A DNA stretch of 64,000 nt from Sporopachydermia quercuum (taxonomy: Eukaryota; Ascomycota; Sporopachydermiomycetes; Sporopachydermiales; Sporopachydermiaceae), in the NCBI GenBank assembly GCA_001599295.1, contig BCGN01000001.1:496001-560000 (forward strand), in the 5' to 3' direction. Shown one piece after another: positions 55,097 to 64,000 of the stretch. The notes beneath the pieces are model-generated. The model was not told the origin of the DNA, did not search any database, and saw only the letters and a program-made list of their open reading frames with translations. The translations under genes were made by a program, and so were the position numbers. How positions within the stretch are numbered: position 1 is the first letter of the stretch; each line of letters starts with the position of its first letter.

Positions 55097-55103
55097 TGAC
55101 TCA
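55097..55103. promoter_or_regulatory. Gcn4-type site TGACTCA upstream of ARG7
   Basis: A perfect 7-base core lies 213 bases before the ARG7 start, a usual distance for Gcn4 control in yeasts. Binding is inferred. Confidence 0.5.
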
Positions 55104-55483
55104 CTCAATGTACGGCTCATTCATTGACCAACCCTTCAGCAATTTATTTCAACCTTTTATTTTCAGTCATACTCCATACAGCGACTTAATCGCCAAAAGG
55201 TACTTGTCTTAAATCAGATACTCGCTTTCACACCCATCAACTCAATTGACAAATGTGGAAGATCTTCTCTCTTCCTTAAATGAAGTGAGACTCTAAGTAT
55301 GTACTCGCCGGGTAACCTTTATTTTCCACCGCAAAGGCATGAGAGAAAATACACCACAAAAAAGTTTTACACAATGCTAGAATTAAGTGTATTATATTCG
55401 TGCGAAGCTAAGTAAGGCGATGATGAGTGGAGTTTTACCAGTTGACTACCTAAGTAAGAGAAGAGAAGTTGAAGATAGAAGAA

Positions 55484-55505
55484 ATATATATATATATATA
55501 TATAT
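55484..55505. repeat. (AT)11 dinucleotide repeat
   Basis: An uninterrupted AT run of 22 bases lies 88 bases before the EBP1-like start codon. It may act as a TATA-rich promoter element. Confidence 0.85.
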
Positions 55506-55592
55506 TGATAGGAACAAAGAAGTGAGGATTGATGTTATATACAAATTTGTATGATCAATTAAAGAATATCAATTTGTTAGAATAAAGAAAAA

Positions 55593-57051
55593 ATGTCTAA
55601 AGAAGCTGCTGGTAAGTGTCATACAATTGAATAATGAGTGGTATACCGTGATGGTGAATTTCTGTTCAGATTAAAGACTTAGAGATGGGAGAGAAGCTGG
55701 AAAAGATACAAGAACGAATAGCAAGCGAGAACTCTTGATAATTGATTTATAATTTATTAGAAGGAGGTATATTTTATACTTCTTTGTTTGTCTTATTATT
55801 TTTATAGAATAATTTACGTACAATTGTTTTAGAGGAGATTGCTCTAAGGATGAAAGGTGAATCANCCATGTCACTCACAATGTGTAATCACTTAAATATC
55901 GAAACAGTACAAATGAATATTAACATAACATAATTTTAGCACCAGATTATACGTTGAATAACTCTGATGTTATTACCAAATACAAGGCCGCTGGTGATAT
56001 CGCTGGTAAGATTTTGGCTGAATTGAAGGAAAAAGCTGTTGAAGGAGCTACTATTTTTGATTTATCTGTTGAAGGTGATAAGAGGATTGGTGAAGAAACT
56101 GCCAAGACTTTCACCAGTAAGAAGAACCCGGTTTCCAAGGGAATTGCTTTCCCAACTTCTATCTCAATCAACAATTGTGCTGCTCATCTTTCCCCTTTGA
56201 CTGCTGAGGATGAATCAAATGCTACTTTGAAGAAGGGGGATCTGGCCAAAATCACTCTTGGTGTTCAAATTGATGGTTTTGCTTCTATTGTTTCTGAGAG
56301 TATTGTCATTGGTGGTTTAGAAGAAGCCACCGGCAAAGTTGCTGATGCTCTTGCTGCTGCTTACTATGCTTCAGAAGCCGCTCTGAGAACTTTCAAGCCA
56401 GGTAACAAGAATTGGGATGTTACCAACATTGTTGATAAAGTTGCTACTGAATTTGACGTCAAACCTTTAGAAGGAATGCTGACTCACAACCAGACTAGAA
56501 ACGTTTTGAATGGTCCTAATGAAGTTATCATTAACCCCAGTGAATCTCAAAAGTCTTCCGTCTCAACTTTCACATTCGAAGAAGGTCAAGTTTTTGGTCT
56601 AGACATTTTGATCTCAACTGGTGAAGGTAAGGTAAAGCAAGGTGAAACTAGAACCACTATCTACAAATTAACTGGCAACAGTTATCAATTGAAGTTGAGA
56701 ACTTCCCGATCTATTTTTAGTGAAATTCAGAACAAAGCAGGTCAATTCCCTTTCTCTATCAGAATCTTGGAAGATGCGAAGAAGGCTAGAATGGGTTTAC
56801 AAGAATGTCAATCTCACGAATTGATTAACGCTTACGACGTTATGTATGAAAAGGAAGGTGAAGTCATTGCTCAATTTTATACTACTTTTGGTATCACCAA
56901 GAATGGTATTCTTTTATTCGGTGCTCCTAACTTTGATATCTCCAAGTTGAAGACTGAAAAATCAATCCAGGATGAAGAAATCAAGGAATTGCTTACCCAA
57001 CCTTTGAAGACCAACAAGAAGAACAAGAAGAAGGCTGTTGAATCAGCATAA
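55593..57051 (+). CDS. EBP1/PA2G4-type aminopeptidase-fold protein, 2 exons
   Basis: Exon 1 is only 55593-55611 (six codons and one base), and exon 2 is 55940-57051. The 328-nt intron has a GTAAGT donor, a TATTAAC branch and a TTTTAG acceptor. The 376-residue product, MSKEAAAPDYTLNNSDVITK.., aligns with human PA2G4. Matches include VVTKYKMGGDIA (here VITKYKAAGDIA), the phrase GIAFPTSISINNCAAHLSPL, and RTTIYK. KKARMG.QEC also matches, and a Lys-rich tail (KTNKKNKKK) follows. The protein has the methionine aminopeptidase pita-bread fold without the metal ligands, and binds ribosomes and RNA. S. pombe Cdb4 is an orthologue, and yeast Arx1 is a more distant relative. Strong codon bias suggests high expression. 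Confidence 0.93.
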
Positions 57052-58427
57052 GTATGTTTCTAGTATTGACTGGAGTTTAACAGAATAATACCAATTTAAT
57101 TGATAAAAACACAAGAACATCAAAATTCATGAAGATCGTTATCTGGTTCATTTTTGTTTGTTGTAGTATTTTCCATTTTAATGTTGAATTATCACACGGT
57201 AGATTTGAGAAAATTCAACCCAAATTGAGCAAAGGAGTGCTTTTCAGTTTTGATTGGTGCACCCCATTAGAACAACCTTACCAGCGAACCTATTCAATAG
57301 TGATGATACTCTACAGGTGACATAGGTGAGAGTTATCAACTGAGAATTCTCTTCTGATCAATTTAATAGCATCTATCATAAATCTACTTTCTATTCCTTT
57401 ATTCAATTCGATTTGCCCTCAAGAATTGATCCAGATTTATTCCGTTTCTAATGAAACTCCATATTTTGTATTAATGCCGAATTGCCGGTTTTTATTAGTT
57501 AAGAAATAAGATTAGAAGCACAAACATTCAAGCCAGTTATCTACACACTTTTCAATGGTGCGACATATCAAATGCTAGTGGAAATGAACACCCGAACTGC
57601 ATTAGCAAAAAATTAATGTTCTGTCTATTCTTCAATGTGTTTATAATCCAATCAGTCTCAAAGAGAAGTTTCTGTTTAATTGGTGGTTTTCCTTTTACTG
57701 GGTTTCGAAAAAGAACCCCAAAGTGAAAAATTGGCTGGGTCATCATTTCGGAACTTATCCCACGACATCCTTATATACACATTACCATTTCGATGAAACT
57801 TCATTTAAAACAACCCTAGAACAACATAATACATTTCAAATATAACTCATATGATTTACCTGCTATTTCCTCTTTATTTCTATCAAATTAAATCATCATA
57901 TCTAATGATATTTACAGCTTCTTCGAGTCAAATCATCTCCAGCTTACCCCAACTATTTTAGATTACATAATATTAAATAATCAAGCCTTACATTCTTCTC
58001 ACAGATCCTTGATTCTCTTCTCTTCTCTTCTTCTTCTCTTCCACAACTACAGGATTCCTACCTTATCTAATCATCTATATACGTAGATATCATAAGGGTC
58101 ATCTCATCTTTTGTCAAGATTTTTGGCATTCTGCTCTACTAAAGGTCACTGTTCAAACTGAATTGATACTTGGGGTCATTGCTGAAATACTGAAGTAGGT
58201 GTTCGTGCTCTCAGATTCTGTAACGCGTCTGGTCTGTTGGTAGGTAGTGAAGAGTCGTTGAATGGAAATCTCTAGGCTATATATTGAGGATTTGAAGATA
58301 TTATTAGGAGGACTCAACGATAAATTTAATTTTAGGTTACTCTGATATAAAATATCCTCAAGTGAAAATAACAGGAAATTGATGGTTTATCATCAGTCTC
58401 TTTCATTCTATCCAACCTCATCTCATA
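57052..58427. other. Tandem spacer EBP1-like gene to RCO1
   Basis: Frames of 63-64 codons are present without protein character. A pyrimidine-rich block (CTTCTC repeats) lies at about 58005-58045. No RNA gene was recognised. Confidence 0.4.
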
Positions 58428-60908
58428 ATGGCTGAAAGACAGGGAGACCCCACAGGGCTCCATAGCCCACGAAGAAAATCATTATCACCAGATGAGGTAA
58501 GAGAGTCCTCAGGCGGCGAAGAGACGAAATCTGGAAAAAATGGGAAGGAAAAGACCATCAGAAGAAGTTCTAGAAGGCTCGCGAAAGAAGCAATGAAACA
58601 GGAAGCTGAATCGGAGGTTGATTCTTCAGATATGAATGTTGATAGTAATCAGGATCAGGAGAGTGTGGATTCAAGCGGGGAAGAATCAAACGAGCAAGAT
58701 TTCACGTCAGATGGAGCAACTTGGAAGGAACCTGCAGTAGCTGAACAAAAACCGGGAATTACAGGATATCCTTTAGATGCTTTGCCTCCAGCTAAACTAT
58801 ATCCTAAGCCATCACGGGGAGTTAAAAATAGAGGAACTAGAGGCAGACATAGCAATAAAAGAGAAACCAATAAACAAGAAGAAAAGCCAGATTCTCATCA
58901 CGACTCAAAAGAACAAACACCTATTAGTGAAGGAATCAACACAGAGAATTCATCCAGTAGTTTATCTTCATTGGATGGCACCCCAGCATCTGATTTCGTT
59001 TCTACTGTCGATAAACTTCACACTAGGGACGCTACACTTTCATTGGCTGAAAGATTGAAGGTTGCATTAGAAACAGACGTCTCAGAAGAAATTTCAAAAC
59101 CAAGTAGTATTCGATCATCATTGAAAAGACTAGCGAAAGCTCAAGCAGAGGAAAATATCTTAAACATGAAAAACAGTATAATCACCAATGCTGAGATAGA
59201 CGGTAGAGAAACACCAAGCAGGAGAAGAAAATCCAATCAATATGAACCAGAAACTCCAAATGGTCATAATGGCCAAAGTCATAATAGTAATAGTCATAGC
59301 CAGAGTAAAACAGGGAAAAGGAAAGGTGTGAAAATATCGTCGCCTCATAGATCTCGAGATAACCCTTTTGGCTATGGCCCACCTGATGATCTGGCGAAGA
59401 AACCACGGGTAACGGCTAGTAATAATCCAGCTAATGATGAACTCACTAAAGACAATGATGACTTCTGTTCAGCTTGTGGTGAGCCTGGTATGTTTTTATG
59501 TTGTGATGCATGCCCAAAATCTTTCCATCCTGCATGTTGTGATCCTCCTTTTGATGAGGATAACTTACCGGAAGATGAGTGGTTCTGTAGAGAATGCTAT
59601 GCAAGGCGTCATCCTCCTATGCCCTATAAGAAAGGACTATTCAGCAGACTGTTAAACCAAATAGAAAGAAGAAATCCAGTTAGATTCTCCTTACCAAAGA
59701 AAGTAAAAGAACGGTTCCGTGGAGTCCATGAAGGTGAATTTGGAGAATATCAAAGTAATGACATGAAATCAACGAAGAATTTGGTATTCCAGAAAGACGA
59801 TGATCCAACTGCTAAATTATACGATAAAGATGGGAAAATGATGTTCTGTTTCAAATGTGGATTATCTGGTTTGAATAATAGACTGTTAACTAAATGTGAT
59901 TACTGTGATTTATGCTGGCACTTGGATTGTTTGAATCCTCCCTTATCAGCCGCTAAAACAATTGGAAAGAAATGGAAATGTCCTAATCATGCCGATGAAG
60001 ATTTACCAAAGAAAAGACAGCTAAGAAAACCTTTGATGGTAGAGACTATGCTGAGGCGAGGATTTAAGAATGATGGATTCATTGAGATAGAAGAAGAGGA
60101 TCCTAATGAAGATAGGAATTATCGTGATTATGTTGTTTCTGATAAACTGAAAAACAATCCTAAGATTAAAGATTGTAGGAAATCTGAAGCCAGAAGTATT
60201 GATTTACCAGCTTTCTTCGAAGCTTTTGATACTTCAACGGGTGTTTCAGCTAGAGTAAGCAAAGCTGGAGCAAAATTGTTCGATTTGGAGAATATAGTGT
60301 ATAAAGTGCCTGAGAAGACTATCAAGTTGGATTTCATTGAGTATGTCAAGAAGAACAGAATAATAAATAAGGAGCAGTTTATTAAACAGTCGGTTGATAG
60401 TTCGTTATACACTAATGAAACTATTATGGATGCTTTGGATGAATTAGCAGAAAGACCTCAATGTGATCGAGAAGCAATTAGAAATATTTGTCTTTTTTCT
60501 TATAAAGATAGTGAAACTGAGTCATCAAATAACGTATATGGTGAAAATAATACAGTTGGCGATAGTAATACTTTTAGGAAAAACTATCAAAACTCTGAAG
60601 ATGATTTTAAACAAATAGTGGAATCTATTTTGAAGATGTTTGATACCTCGGAGCAAATATCTAATAAGAAGAGGAAATTAGAAGATATTGATGCCAATGG
60701 TACTGATATTGATGAGGTAGATAGTGGCCATAGGTCTAGGAGTAATAAGAGAATTCTTATTGAGAAGAATGACAGCCCAAATGGCTTAGTAAATATTGAG
60801 ACCAATGGAGTAATCCAAGAGAAAGAATTGGAGGAATTGAAGAGTATTAAAGCTTTAATCAAAAGGAAGGGCAAAAAAGCTCTACTAGCATTTTTGGAGA
60901 GTGAATAA
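58428..60908 (+). CDS. RCO1: Rpd3S histone deacetylase subunit Rco1 (two PHD fingers)
   Basis: The 826-residue protein has a long charged N-terminus (1-335). PHD finger 1 is at about 343-390: DDFCSACGEPGMFLCCDACP, then KSFHPACCDPP and EWFCREC. PHD finger 2 is at about 471-525: MFCFKCGLSG, CDYCDLCWHLDCLNPPLS and KWKCPNH. This arrangement matches Rco1 (DFCSACNQSGSFLCCDTCPK), and so does the end, IKALIKRKGKKALLAFLESE (KKIIESKPKEELLKFLNIE). With Eaf3 it brings Rpd3S to H3K36-methylated gene bodies and suppresses cryptic transcription. It is about 140 residues longer than the S. cerevisiae protein, mainly in disordered parts. Confidence 0.92.
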   Translation: MAERQGDPTGLHSPRRKSLSPDEVRESSGGEETKSGKNGKEKTIRRSSRRLAKEAMKQEAESEVDSSDMNVDSNQDQESVDSSGEESNEQDFTSDGATWKEPAVAEQKPGITGYPLDALPPAKLYPKPSRGVKNRGTRGRHSNKRETNKQEEKPDSHHDSKEQTPISEGINTENSSSSLSSLDGTPASDFVSTVDKLHTRDATLSLAERLKVALETDVSEEISKPSSIRSSLKRLAKAQAEENILNMKNSIITNAEIDGRETPSRRRKSNQYEPETPNGHNGQSHNSNSHSQSKTGKRKGVKISSPHRSRDNPFGYGPPDDLAKKPRVTASNNPANDELTKDNDDFCSACGEPGMFLCCDACPKSFHPACCDPPFDEDNLPEDEWFCRECYARRHPPMPYKKGLFSRLLNQIERRNPVRFSLPKKVKERFRGVHEGEFGEYQSNDMKSTKNLVFQKDDDPTAKLYDKDGKMMFCFKCGLSGLNNRLLTKCDYCDLCWHLDCLNPPLSAAKTIGKKWKCPNHADEDLPKKRQLRKPLMVETMLRRGFKNDGFIEIEEEDPNEDRNYRDYVVSDKLKNNPKIKDCRKSEARSIDLPAFFEAFDTSTGVSARVSKAGAKLFDLENIVYKVPEKTIKLDFIEYVKKNRIINKEQFIKQSVDSSLYTNETIMDALDELAERPQCDREAIRNICLFSYKDSETESSNNVYGENNTVGDSNTFRKNYQNSEDDFKQIVESILKMFDTSEQISNKKRKLEDIDANGTDIDEVDSGHRSRSNKRILIEKNDSPNGLVNIETNGVIQEKELEELKSIKALIKRKGKKALLAFLESE

Positions 60909-61311
60909 AGAGAACGAATAGAAGCGAAAAAGGATGAGAGAGACAATCGGATATGTTTATAATTCTATTTTCGCGTATTTATTCATTATTAGTATATATT
61001 ATATCATAACTATAATCATAATCATAACTTATCATTAATCATAGTCACAATCTTCCTGATTTAGTAATAGCTCAATAGTTATTATAGCATAGAAGTAAAA
61101 AGAAAACATATAATATAATTATCTACTTCCAATTGATTAAACATATATAATATATAGGCTACAAACTATAAGAACTCAATTGACTATAAGTAATAACCAT
61201 AGAAACGTACAACCAGACAGGTTATACTATTATTATTATACATAAATAATACGGATATATTAATAAGCGATTATTCATACAAAATCATCCCCATTGATTC
61301 TGATTTTACTC
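60909..61311. other. Convergent spacer RCO1 / PDS5
   Basis: Extremely AT-rich (TATAAT and TCATAA repeats), with the 3' ends of both genes. Nothing else is seen. Confidence 0.5.
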
Positions 61312-64000
61312 TTAGCTAACTGATATATCATCATTATCGTCATCATTATTATCCTCAATTCCGCTATTATCATCACTCTCTTCCTCACTACCATCACCAT
61401 CANCATCACCATCCTCCTCGTTATCATCATATTCTAATACCTCTTTATAACTTACAACATTACGTGCTCTTCCACTAGTTCTTCTAACTACATTAGAACC
61501 ATTACTAGATAAACTTCTCTTCTTGTTCTTGTCCTTGCTACTCTTTCTTTCTTTAGAGCTCTTCTCTCTCTTTCGCTTATTTTGTTCTTGCTTCACTTTA
61601 TTCTTCACATCATCAATTGTAGAAGAAATAGTCCTCTTCTGTTCTTGAGCTTTTCTATGAACCATCGAAGCCATTCGCTCTTTAACAAAAATCACCAACT
61701 TATCCAATATCTCATTATGGATGAAAACAGTGGTAGCAATATACTTGGCCTTTTCAGATGAGTCAATCGAAGCAAATATATCTGAATACAATCTCACTTT
61801 CCCTGGCCAAGTCTGTAAAGGCCAGTTCTTAACAATATGTAGATCTTTAATAGCCAGTTGAGCCAAATCAGATATTCTATAAATATGATTAGCTCTATCA
61901 TCATCATGATCATCAACAATACCATCGCAGTATTGCTTAACTCTTTGAGCAAGATAAAATAACAACGAGATATTAGAACTATTAGCCACAACTTCCAAGA
62001 AGAATACAATGTATTCTAATGATAATGAATAAGCATTGAACAAGTTTTCATTTATTGTTTCTTCATTAGCACCATTTTCTTTACTCTGTTCATACTCTTT
62101 CAAATTTTCAATAAAATCATTATGATGAGCAATCATATGAATTAACCTTGCAAACGAATGCTCAAATACTGTTTGCTTCTCTTTAGTTAATCGTTGACTA
62201 TAAGATTGAATCCAAGTTTTTACATTTCTTTTCAACTCGACATCTGGTTCATGAGCAGCAAAGAAAATCACAGGGAAATAACGGTCAGATATTAAATTAT
62301 TGTTGATATATCTCTCGAATGTTTTTATGAATATTGATCTTACTTCGGAACATTCGTCTTGAATAATGAATAAAAGCCTGGCAAGATGCTGAGGACGAAT
62401 CATTTCATTGTAAACAGGAATTTTAGCTAGTTTCAATACTAATAACCCCGCTGTTAATCTTAAATGTGATTGATAGTGTGGTGGTGTAACACCAAACCTT
62501 GCAGGAACAATTTCTCCACCATTTCCAATCAATGATATCAATAATTTGAATACAGAAGGGGCCAATTTCTCTGCAGCTTCTGATTCACTACTAGCTCGAA
62601 GTCTATTGACAAATAAACGCAAACCAGCAATTTTTGCTTTACACTCTTGATCAAGAGAGGAAATTTCAACCCAATTGACTGATTCAGATGATTCAGACGA
62701 TGGAGAATTATCTTTTCGTTCGTTTTTCAATAATAGTTCTTTGATGATATAGTTAGTTAATTCTCCAGCATATTCTTCAATCAGTTCAGGTATAGTCAGA
62801 AACATTGTACCTAAAGCTGTTAGTTTACTTGAAAAAGCGACTACCGATTTATCAAGAGGAAAACAATTTTCGATAATTTCAGAACAATAACATTCCTTGT
62901 CGGGTAATAAACAGAGGATTTTCACTGCATGCTTAGCTTCTTTTTCATTGCCAAGCAAAGCAAACTGTTGAATTTTAGCAATGCATTCTTTTATCTCATC
63001 TTTATTCAAAGCTTGATTTTCATTAGTAGGTGAAACGATATCAGTTGTCAAGAAGTTATCAGGAAATTGTCTGGCGAATAATAAAAGAGCCTTTAGAGTA
63101 CTAGTTGTATCGTCTTTACCAGGTGTTCTGTTGATGATTAATTTGACCAAATCAACAGTATGAGTTCTGAAAACTTGAGGTAAAACACTAGAAATATTTT
63201 TGATTAACTCATTAGCAGTTTCTTGAAAAGAATCATCCTTTTGATTTGATATATGAATTATTCCTGATATATTGCTTCTATTGTAGAACAGATTGGATGC
63301 TTGATAGGTAAGTAATTGGAACACAGTGGAGATATTTTTGTTACTTTCATCGAGTCTTGAGAAGAGTTCTTTTAACGATTTGACAACTAAGGTATAATCA
63401 CTTTCAGGACTTATACAATGTTTTATCAATTTGTGAAGTCTTTTATTGTCTAATCGTAGGAAATCTGACAAAGCATCGTCGACGTTCATATCATTAGGAC
63501 AAACAAAAGCTAGGGTTTTTGATAAAAGCTTGTACTTTTTGTTTAATTCATCAATGGGTGGCTGATCCGTTAACTGTTTAGCATTCAGAGCTTCACAAGT
63601 GTCAATGAGCTGTAATATATAGTCAGCTAACTGTTTCTGTAAGGAACATGCTTTATAAAAAGCGATTTGAGCTTTAGAATCCAAGTTCTTCAATACTTTC
63701 AATAATCTATTTACTCTGGTTTCATTTGTTGTATCAAATGGTAGTAATTTTTCCCTTAAGGCTTTAGCAACTAAAGCATTGATCTGTTTATCGTTGATAT
63801 ACACCAGGTTCAATAACACTGACGGGATTTGACCCAGCAGTTGATCTAATTGATCATCACCATCATATAATTGCCAGAAAGCACCATCGTATAATTCAGC
63901 TAAAACCTCAATGGCAGCATTTCTTACTAGTAAACTTCTATCTCTCGTTAAAGCTTGAATATTTGAGATTAATTCTTTACTGCGTATTTTGTTAACAATC
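61312..64000 (-). CDS. PDS5: Sister-chromatid cohesion protein Pds5, N-terminus beyond window
   Basis: The frame is open from the stop at 61312 to the right edge, giving about 895 C-terminal codons. The visible start is not a true start. The sequence is an alpha-helical HEAT-repeat protein with segments typical of Pds5, including NKIRSKELISNIQALTRDRS near the edge, TPPHYQSHLRLTAGLLVLKL and FAAHEPDVELKRNVKTW. The last 110 residues are a Lys/Arg-rich stretch (KRKREKSSKERKSSKDK) followed by a Glu/Asp/Ser tail, as in Pds5 C-termini. Pds5 binds Scc1/Mcd1 and regulates cohesin maintenance and release. One N base lies in the acidic tail. Confidence 0.9.
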   Translation of the reverse strand, partial: IVNKIRSKELISNIQALTRDRSLLVRNAAIEVLAELYDGAFWQLYDGDDQLDQLLGQIPSVLLNLVYINDKQINALVAKALREKLLPFDTTNETRVNRLLKVLKNLDSKAQIAFYKACSLQKQLADYILQLIDTCEALNAKQLTDQPPIDELNKKYKLLSKTLAFVCPNDMNVDDALSDFLRLDNKRLHKLIKHCISPESDYTLVVKSLKELFSRLDESNKNISTVFQLLTYQASNLFYNRSNISGIIHISNQKDDSFQETANELIKNISSVLPQVFRTHTVDLVKLIINRTPGKDDTTSTLKALLLFARQFPDNFLTTDIVSPTNENQALNKDEIKECIAKIQQFALLGNEKEAKHAVKILCLLPDKECYCSEIIENCFPLDKSVVAFSSKLTALGTMFLTIPELIEEYAGELTNYIIKELLLKNERKDNSPSSESSESVNWVEISSLDQECKAKIAGLRLFVNRLRASSESEAAEKLAPSVFKLLISLIGNGGEIVPARFGVTPPHYQSHLRLTAGLLVLKLAKIPVYNEMIRPQHLARLLFIIQDECSEVRSIFIKTFERYINNNLISDRYFPVIFFAAHEPDVELKRNVKTWIQSYSQRLTKEKQTVFEHSFARLIHMIAHHNDFIENLKEYEQSKENGANEETINENLFNAYSLSLEYIVFFLEVVANSSNISLLFYLAQRVKQYCDGIVDDHDDDRANHIYRISDLAQLAIKDLHIVKNWPLQTWPGKVRLYSDIFASIDSSEKAKYIATTVFIHNEILDKLVIFVKERMASMVHRKAQEQKRTISSTIDDVKNKVKQEQNKRKREKSSKERKSSKDKNKKRSLSSNGSNVVRRTSGRARNVVSYKEVLEYDDNEEDGDXDGDGSEEESDDNSGIEDNNDDDNDDISVS

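Larger units (their letters stand above)
54885..55592. promoter_or_regulatory. Divergent promoter ARG7 / EBP1-like gene
   Basis: It contains a TGACTCA box nearer ARG7 and an AT dinucleotide repeat nearer the plus-strand gene. No extra gene is seen. Confidence 0.6.

Noticed and set aside
57129-57320. 63-codon frame with a signal-like start after the EBP1-like gene
   Set aside because: It begins 77 bases after the upstream stop, inside the probable 3' UTR, and has no similarity.

Overview
The window looks like a nuclear chromosome segment of a budding yeast (Saccharomycotina). It is compact and AT-rich, and almost every recognisable gene has a yeast or fungal orthologue. No rRNA, tRNA, CRISPR array or transposable element was recognised. 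In-frame CTG codons fall at conserved leucines in TFIIE (44851, 44887) and carboxypeptidase Y (41524). This argues for standard decoding and against a CUG-Ser or CUG-Ala yeast. At least 14 introns in 10 genes can be read with GT(A/G)NGT-type donors and TACTAAC-like branch sites. This is far more than in Saccharomyces and suggests an intron-richer, earlier-diverging yeast lineage. The species could not be named.

Layout, left to right. 1-7.7 kb: RSM26 (cut by the window edge), AIM25, two unrecognised small genes, a spliced UCH37-type deubiquitinase, and a four-exon protease B inhibitor (PBI2). 7.8-18.1 kb: AP-1 gamma adaptin, spliced DUT1, ARG1, spliced SIT4 and spliced THP1. 18.9-26 kb: an orphan basic protein, a CYSTM-tail protein and a PlsB/GNPAT-type acyltransferase. 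26-32 kb: a gene-poor stretch with one acidic orphan gene. 32-43.5 kb: DUF1/WDR48, RIB7, spliced RPB5, spliced MFAP1-like factor, a probable spliced unknown gene, PRC1 (carboxypeptidase Y) and three-exon profilin. 44.7-55 kb: TFA1, three-exon CTP1 (its first intron appears to be GC-AG), BSD2-like adaptor, SNF5 and ARG7. 55.6-64 kb: an EBP1/PA2G4 orthologue, RCO1, and the C-terminal part of PDS5 running off the right edge.

Functional threads. ARG1 and ARG7 are both arginine-biosynthetic genes, and each has a Gcn4-type TGA(G/C)TCA site upstream. PBI2 and PRC1 belong to vacuolar proteolysis. UCH37, DUF1 and BSD2 belong to ubiquitin removal or targeting. SNF5, RCO1, TFA1, RPB5, THP1 and the MFAP1-like protein cover chromatin, transcription, mRNA export and splicing. 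These are dispersed housekeeping genes rather than an operon-like or biosynthetic cluster.

Most notable points: a roughly 74-residue protein split over four exons, an apparent GC-AG intron in CTP1, a bacterial/peroxisomal-type glycerol(DHAP)-phosphate acyltransferase, a likely leader intron and uORF at ARG1, and an unidentified gene beside PRC1 whose exon ends exactly at a GTAAGT donor. Single N bases (a few dozen) are scattered through genes and spacers without breaking reading frames.
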